From: Bacillota bacterium
Lineage (GTDB): Bacteria; Bacillota; Clostridia; Oscillospirales; Ruminococcaceae
Length of the DNA stretch: 9,502 nt
NCBI GenBank assembly: GCA_023395695.1
Contig: JAEWYJ010000121.1
Span: 1-9,502, forward strand
Direction of reading: 5' to 3'
Part shown: positions 6,181 through 9,502 of the stretch, piece after piece
Layout of the letters: each line of letters opens with the position of its first letter
How positions within the stretch are numbered: position 1 is the stretch's first letter
Notes under the pieces: generated by a model
Told to the model about the DNA's origin: nothing
The model's input: only the letters and a program-made list of their open reading frames with translations
Database searches by the model: none
Program-made: the position numbers and the translations under genes

Positions 6181-6212
6181 AAGCCGCGAAGCCGTTTGGT
6201 TTCGCGGCTTTT
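6181..6212 (+). terminator. Intrinsic terminator of the nfnAB operon
   Basis: AAGCCGCGAA (6181-6190) and TTCGCGGCTT (6201-6210) pair perfectly over a 10-base loop, ending in TTTT at 6209-6212. The T-run is short, so some read-through into the next gene is possible; no separate promoter for that gene is obvious. Confidence 0.8.
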
Positions 6213-6237
6213 GGACAAGCTGAGGGGGCGGCCGTGC

Positions 6238-7089
6238 ATGGAGAAGAAAAAGAGAAGGCTGTTTTGCCAGCTGTCACCGGCGGCATACCGTATTTCGGTT
6301 CTAAAGGGCTGTGCGCTGCGCCTCGTTCAGGATGCACTTTTCGGCGTGCGCTTTGCCCGGGAGCGACCCGAAACGGTGCTGCCGGAGACGGTTTACCGCC
6401 ATAATTCGCTGATACGGCGCACGCTGGGCACGGCTGACCCACTGCTGCAGGAAAACAAGGCGGCTAATCTGGCCATTGCTGCGCCAAAGCTTTCTCATGT
6501 CCTGATCCGTCCGGGCGAGGTTTTTTCGTTCTGGCGGTTGGTTGGCAGCTGCACGGCGGCTAAAGGGTATAAAGAAGGCATGGTGATTGAAAACGGGCAG
6601 GTGGGGCGTGGCCTTGGGGGTGGGCTTTGCCAGTTCACCAATTTGGTCCACTGGATGGTGCTGCACGCGCCGCTGACGGTTATTGAGTACCATCACCATG
6701 ACAGCGTCGACCTTTTCCCTGATTTTGGCCGGCAGGTGCCGTTCGGAACCGGCACCTCGATCTTTTATAACTACGTGGATTACCGCTTCAGAAACGACAC
6801 CGATATGACTTTTCAGCTTGTTGTATGGACCGATGAAAAATATCTGTGCGGAGTGCTGCGCGCCGATCGGTTACCCCCGGCAAAATATCATATTACAGCA
6901 GAAGATGAGGCTTTTGTACAGGAAAAGGATGGCGTCTACCGAGTGGGTAAAATTTACCGCAGAGCTATTGACCGTACCACAGGGAACAGGATTTCCTGCG
7001 AGCTGCTCAAAGAAAATCACGCCAGAGTCATGTATACGCTTGACCCGCGGGATGGGGTTGTCTCAGGGTATCCGTCTGTGCTAAAATAA
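6238..7089 (+). CDS. VanW family protein, 283 aa
   Basis: Contains the VanW domain: HVLIRPGEVFSFWRLVG (about 87-103), KGYKEGMVIENGQ, the hallmark GRGLGGGLCQFTN (123-135), VLHAPLTVIEYHHHDSVDLFPD and RQVPFGTGTSIFYNYVDYRFRN (165-186). VanW was named from VanB-type vancomycin resistance operons, but most members are chromosomal and have no proven role; no vanHBX, vanS/R or D-Ala-D-Lac ligase gene lies here, so resistance should not be inferred. No clear signal peptide or membrane helix is seen at the N-terminus. ATG at 6238 is preferred over the in-frame TTG at 6196, since GAGGGGG at 6222-6227 precedes it and 6196 lies within the terminator hairpin. Confidence 0.9.
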   Translation: MEKKKRRLFCQLSPAAYRISVLKGCALRLVQDALFGVRFARERPETVLPETVYRHNSLIRRTLGTADPLLQENKAANLAIAAPKLSHVLIRPGEVFSFWRLVGSCTAAKGYKEGMVIENGQVGRGLGGGLCQFTNLVHWMVLHAPLTVIEYHHHDSVDLFPDFGRQVPFGTGTSIFYNYVDYRFRNDTDMTFQLVVWTDEKYLCGVLRADRLPPAKYHITAEDEAFVQEKDGVYRVGKIYRRAIDRTTGNRISCELLKENHARVMYTLDPRDGVVSGYPSVLK

Positions 7090-7220
7090 GATTGTAATAG
7101 CCGCCAGCAAAAATGCCGGAGTTGGCAAGCAGCTTTGTGTTCTGCCGGTCAAAGAATGCAGAGATGCGGATGTATTCCCGCTGCTGTTACGCTGTGTGAC
7201 ACCAAAAGTTGTAAAGACGG

Positions 7221-7251
7221 TTGGTTTGAGCGGTGAACACCGCTTTAGGAT
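7221..7251 (+). promoter_or_regulatory. Candidate promoter with a palindrome in a 19-bp spacer
   Basis: AGCGGTG-AA-CACCGCT (7229-7244) is a perfect inverted repeat. It lies between TTGGTT (7221-7226) and TAGGAT (7246-7251), 19 bp apart, which is the geometry of MerR-type promoters. The -10-like box is 26 bases upstream of the hydrolase ATG. The boxes are weak matches, so the promoter is tentative; the palindrome is certain. The same palindrome could also fold as a small hairpin. The rest of 7090-7220 holds nothing I can name. Confidence 0.4.
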
Positions 7252-7277
7252 AAAGCTGAAAGAAAAGAGGTATGACA

Positions 7278-7898
7278 ATGAAAATCACATGGCATGGGCA
7301 CTCCTGCTTTAAGATTGAGACCGCTCAGGGCTCGGTGGTGTTTGACCCGTATGAGGACGGGCGCGTTCCGGGTTATGCCCCGCTGCCGCGCGATCTTTCG
7401 GCCGATGCGGTGCTGTGCAGTCACCAGCATGGCGACCACAACGCCGTTGAGCTGGTTCGGCTCAGCGGTAGCATGCCGACTTTTGATGTTGAGATGCTCT
7501 CAACCTACCACGACGAGGTCAAGGGCGAGAAGCGCGGCGCCAATACGATTCATATTATCTCAGCCGAGGGCATGCGGCTGGCGCATATGGGCGACATTGG
7601 CTGCGAATTGACCGGGGCGCAGGAAACGGCGCTGCGCGGTGTGGATGTGCTGCTGATTCCGGTCGGCGGGTTTTATACCGTCGACGCCGCGCAGGCCAAG
7701 GCAATGGCGGATGCTCTCGGCGCACGGGTCGTTATTCCAATGCACTACCGCAACGGGACGCTGGGCTACGAGGTCATTTCGACACTCGACGGCTTTACGG
7801 CGCTGTGCAATAACGTCATAGCGTACCAGACCGACAGTATTGCGGTGGCGGCCGATACGCCCCGGCAAACGGCGGTGCTGACCTATCTGGCGCGATAA
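7278..7898 (+). CDS. Metallo-beta-lactamase-fold metal-dependent hydrolase, UPF0173/YtkL-like, 206 aa
   Basis: Small MBL-fold protein. The opening KITWHGHSCFKIE is typical of the UPF0173 / L-ascorbate-6-phosphate-lactonase-like group. Metal ligands are seen as SHQHGDH (48-54), H78, H103-MGD (103-106) and H156 in IPMHY. Substrate is unknown; related proteins are annotated as beta-lactamase-fold hydrolases without known substrate. ATG at 7278 is chosen because AAGAGG (7265-7270) is 7 bases upstream; ATG at 7272 is only one base from that site. The next gene begins 19 bases after the stop, so the two form one transcription unit. Confidence 0.9.
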   Translation: MKITWHGHSCFKIETAQGSVVFDPYEDGRVPGYAPLPRDLSADAVLCSHQHGDHNAVELVRLSGSMPTFDVEMLSTYHDEVKGEKRGANTIHIISAEGMRLAHMGDIGCELTGAQETALRGVDVLLIPVGGFYTVDAAQAKAMADALGARVVIPMHYRNGTLGYEVISTLDGFTALCNNVIAYQTDSIAVAADTPRQTAVLTYLAR

Positions 7899-7917
7899 TG
7901 CCCAAAGAGCATCAGAT

Positions 7918-8727
7918 ATGAAGATGAAAAAAGCGCTTATCGGCGCAGCAGTTGTTATACCGGCTGTATTTTTGTTGCTTTTTATAAATAGTTTGACCGG
8001 CAATCCCGTTTCTAAAGCGCTTGCAAAACGGACCGCCGAGCACTATATTAATCAAAATTATAGTCAGCTTGAGCTGCGCATAGAAAGCGTCTACTACAAT
8101 TTTAAGTTTGGGGAATATAGGGTTATTGTACAATCCGAAACCAGCGAAGATACGGCGTTTTCGATTTGCTTTGACAGCTTTGGTACCGTCACCGGCGATG
8201 ATTATGCCACGGAGGTTGCCAATAGTTTTACCACCTGGCGCAGGCTGAGCGGGGCGCTTCGCAGCAAAGGGGCCGAGATAATTGGTAACCAGCTGGATTA
8301 CGACTTCGCATTTACCTACATCCGCTTTGCGGCAGAAAACAGCGCAGACACCGGTCGCTCAAAATTGCAGCTTGATATGACGCTGGATATTTATGCCCCG
8401 CCTTTGCCCCTTGAAGCCGATGTGGCCGTCTTCACCGATAATTTGTCTTATGATAAAATTGCGGAGGTGGCCAAAACGGTTGAGGCAACGCTTAAAGCAC
8501 AAAATGTGCCGATAGCCCAGTACAGCGTCCGGCTGATTCCGCTTTCTAATAAGCCGCTGCAAGAGAAGGAGGCCGTGTCATGGGCGAATTCTATAGCAGT
8601 TGACGGCTTCCCGGCCGAGCGCATGTCAGAGGAATATTTGCCTCAGGCAATGGCGCAATTTGAACAGCAACTATATAGTCAAACGACCAGAAAACCAATA
8701 CGTCTTGACGATCCGTTTTGCAGCTGA
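7918..8727 (+). CDS. Membrane-anchored protein, YfjL-like, 269 aa
   Basis: Opens with a Lys-rich N-terminus and a hydrophobic helix (about residues 6-24, ALIGAAVVIPAVFLLLFIN), a signal anchor or uncleaved signal peptide with the rest outside the membrane. GNPVSKALAKRTAEHYINQNY (28-48) and VYYNFKFGEYRVIVQSETSEDTAFSI (58-83) resemble the N-terminal domain of Bacillus YfjL-like proteins as I remember them; the function of that group is not known. The C-terminal half alternates strands and helices with no motif I recognise. The ribosome binding site is weak (AAAGAG, 7904-7909), which fits translational coupling to the hydrolase 19 bases upstream. ATG at 7924 is an alternative start. Confidence 0.75.
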   Translation: MKMKKALIGAAVVIPAVFLLLFINSLTGNPVSKALAKRTAEHYINQNYSQLELRIESVYYNFKFGEYRVIVQSETSEDTAFSICFDSFGTVTGDDYATEVANSFTTWRRLSGALRSKGAEIIGNQLDYDFAFTYIRFAAENSADTGRSKLQLDMTLDIYAPPLPLEADVAVFTDNLSYDKIAEVAKTVEATLKAQNVPIAQYSVRLIPLSNKPLQEKEAVSWANSIAVDGFPAERMSEEYLPQAMAQFEQQLYSQTTRKPIRLDDPFCS

Positions 8728-9016
8728 CCGCGTTGTCGTCCTTGAAGGGCACCAGCCCATCTGCGTCCTCCGCCTTGTCAGCCACAAAACAGCCCCGCCA
8801 ATCCTGTATCGTTTTTCTGGCGGTATGACTATAGCAGCGCCTTTTGTGCGGTTTGTTGGCCGTGCTGCTGCTGCATTGTTCTCCCCGACAGGCGGGTCTG
8901 CCTGCGTTTTGTTACCTTACCGGAATAGTCTGACTGATTCTGAAGCCGGTCCCGGACCGCTTGATTGTAGTTTTGCATTGCAGGCAGCTTTCTAAATTCA
9001 ATTATATTTAAACTAA
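8728..9016. other. Gap with no convincing gene
   Basis: About 290 bases between the YfjL-like gene and the strong terminator. No frame shows a ribosome binding site with a credible start. The most notable frame is a 49-codon minus-strand stretch (8978 to 8829) that is rich in Gln, Arg and Lys; I do not call it a gene. The last part (8995-9016) is AT-rich and leads into the terminator. The gap may hold a decayed gene. Confidence 0.5.
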
Positions 9017-9062
9017 AGCCGCCCCGCCGACCGAATTTCCGGTTGGCGGGGCGGCTGCTTTT
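9017..9062. terminator. Very strong terminator between converging genes, probably bidirectional
   Basis: A 17-pair GC-rich stem (9017-9033 with 9040-9056, one G-U pair) around the loop AATTTC. On the + strand it is followed by GCTTTT; on the minus strand by TTAGTTTAAAT. It lies between the + strand YfjL-like unit and the minus-strand symporter gene, where both transcripts need to end. Confidence 0.85.
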
Positions 9063-9076
9063 CGTCTAAAAAGCGC

Positions 9077-9502
9077 TTATGAAATTTTTTGGCGGGCAAA
9101 GTAGTCGCGGGTTTCCTTGACGACTACGCCTGAAAGTGCCAGCAGTGCGATGAGGTTAGGGAACGCCATGAGACCGTTGAAGATATCGGCGATGTTCCAG
9201 ACGGCGGCAACGGTCATGTACGGGCCGATAAAGACGGCAAGAATATACAGATAACGGTAGATTATAACCGCCTTCTGGTTGCCGTTTGAAAAATACTCCA
9301 GGCAGCGCTCGCTGTAATAGTCCCAACCGAGAATGGTGGTGAAAGCGAAGAAAATAAGGCTGAGCATCAGCATAAAGGCCGAGACGCGCGGATCAAAGGG
9401 CAGGCCGTCCTGAAAAGCCTGTGATGTAATGTCCACACCCTTTAAGCCGATGTTCCATGTGCCGGTTGTAACAATGCAAAGGCCGGTGATGGTGCAGACG
9501 AT
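9077..9502 (-). CDS. AGCS family sodium:alanine (amino acid) symporter, C-terminal 141 residues, 5' end outside the window
   Basis: The frame runs without a stop from the right edge to TAA at 9079-9077, beginning IVCTITGLCIVTTGTWNIG, so the ATG at 9436 is internal and not the start. Residues typical of the AGCS (alanine or glycine:cation symporter) C-terminus are seen: FFAFTTILGWDYYSERCLEYF, YRYLYILAVFIGPYM, VWNIADIFNGLMAFPNLIALLAL and the ending KETRDYF. There are three to four membrane helices, ILGWDYYSE being the usual short motif after the eighth or ninth helix. It imports a small neutral amino acid with Na+ across the cytoplasmic membrane. The gene is convergent with the upstream genes and ends just past their terminator. 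Confidence 0.9.
   Translation of the reverse strand: MVCTITGLCIVTTGTWNIGLKGVDITSQAFQDGLPFDPRVSAFMLMLSLIFFAFTTILGWDYYSERCLEYFSNGNQKAVIIYRYLYILAVFIGPYMTVAAVWNIADIFNGLMAFPNLIALLALSGVVVKETRDYFARQKIS

Noticed and set aside
7085..7309. A 75-codon stop-free + frame bridging the gap between vanW and the hydrolase
   Set aside because: It has no usual start codon in its first 38 codons and runs into the hydrolase gene out of frame. It could be a remnant but nothing in it is recognisable.
8566..8603. Strong AAGGAGG followed by ATG at 8580 inside the YfjL-like gene
   Set aside because: The frame ends after seven codons, so this is a chance Shine-Dalgarno match.
8600..8995. 131-aa + strand ORF overlapping the end of the YfjL-like gene
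   Set aside because: It starts inside that gene without a ribosome binding site and its product has no recognisable motif.

Overview
The window joins two kinds of DNA. Positions 1 to about 3650 look like the right-hand (late-gene) end of a prophage of a Firmicutes siphophage. Positions of about 3850 to 9502 look like the chromosome of its host, most likely an anaerobic Clostridia-type bacterium (Oscillospiraceae/Ruminococcaceae-like is my guess). The evidence for the host is strong AGGAGG ribosome binding sites, an electron-bifurcating NfnAB-type flavoprotein pair, a VanW protein, a YfjL-like lipid-facing or extracellular protein and an AGCS sodium/amino-acid symporter. No RNA gene, integrase, transposase or CRISPR array is visible.

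Phage part, all on the + strand: the 3' part of a kelch-type repeat protein (probably tail or adhesin associated), which carries an in-frame amber codon at 84-86; three small genes typical of the stretch between tail fibre and lysis genes (117, 84 and 60 aa; the second is XkdX-like and the third CD1375-like); a GH25 lysozyme (endolysin) with a TTG start; an orphan D12-class adenine methyltransferase; and a small Cro/C1-type regulator. The regulator has its own AT-rich leader with an imperfect 25-bp palindrome, a possible promoter and a hairpin that buries its ribosome binding site. No holin is seen between the tail genes and the endolysin or just after it.

The boundary, 3651-3853, has no gene. 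It holds a hairpin whose T-run lies on the minus strand, a pair of TTTTGCCAAA direct repeats 22 bp apart, and then a near-consensus sigma-A promoter (TTGCAT-17-TATAAT) that belongs to the host nfn operon. The attachment site is probably in this interval, but its partner is outside the window.

Host part: nfnA-nfnB overlap by 8 bp and end in a clear hairpin terminator. They are followed by a vanW-family gene, a gap with a palindrome placed like a MerR-type operator, a two-gene unit (UPF0173-like metallo-beta-lactamase-fold hydrolase plus a membrane-anchored YfjL-like protein), about 290 bp with no convincing gene, a very strong bidirectional-looking terminator, and the C-terminal 141 residues of a converging AGCS symporter on the minus strand that runs off the right edge.

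No clear new defence or mobile system is present. The items most worth a second look are the amber-interrupted kelch array, the densely regulated small repressor at the prophage end, and the integration boundary immediately upstream of the nfn promoter.
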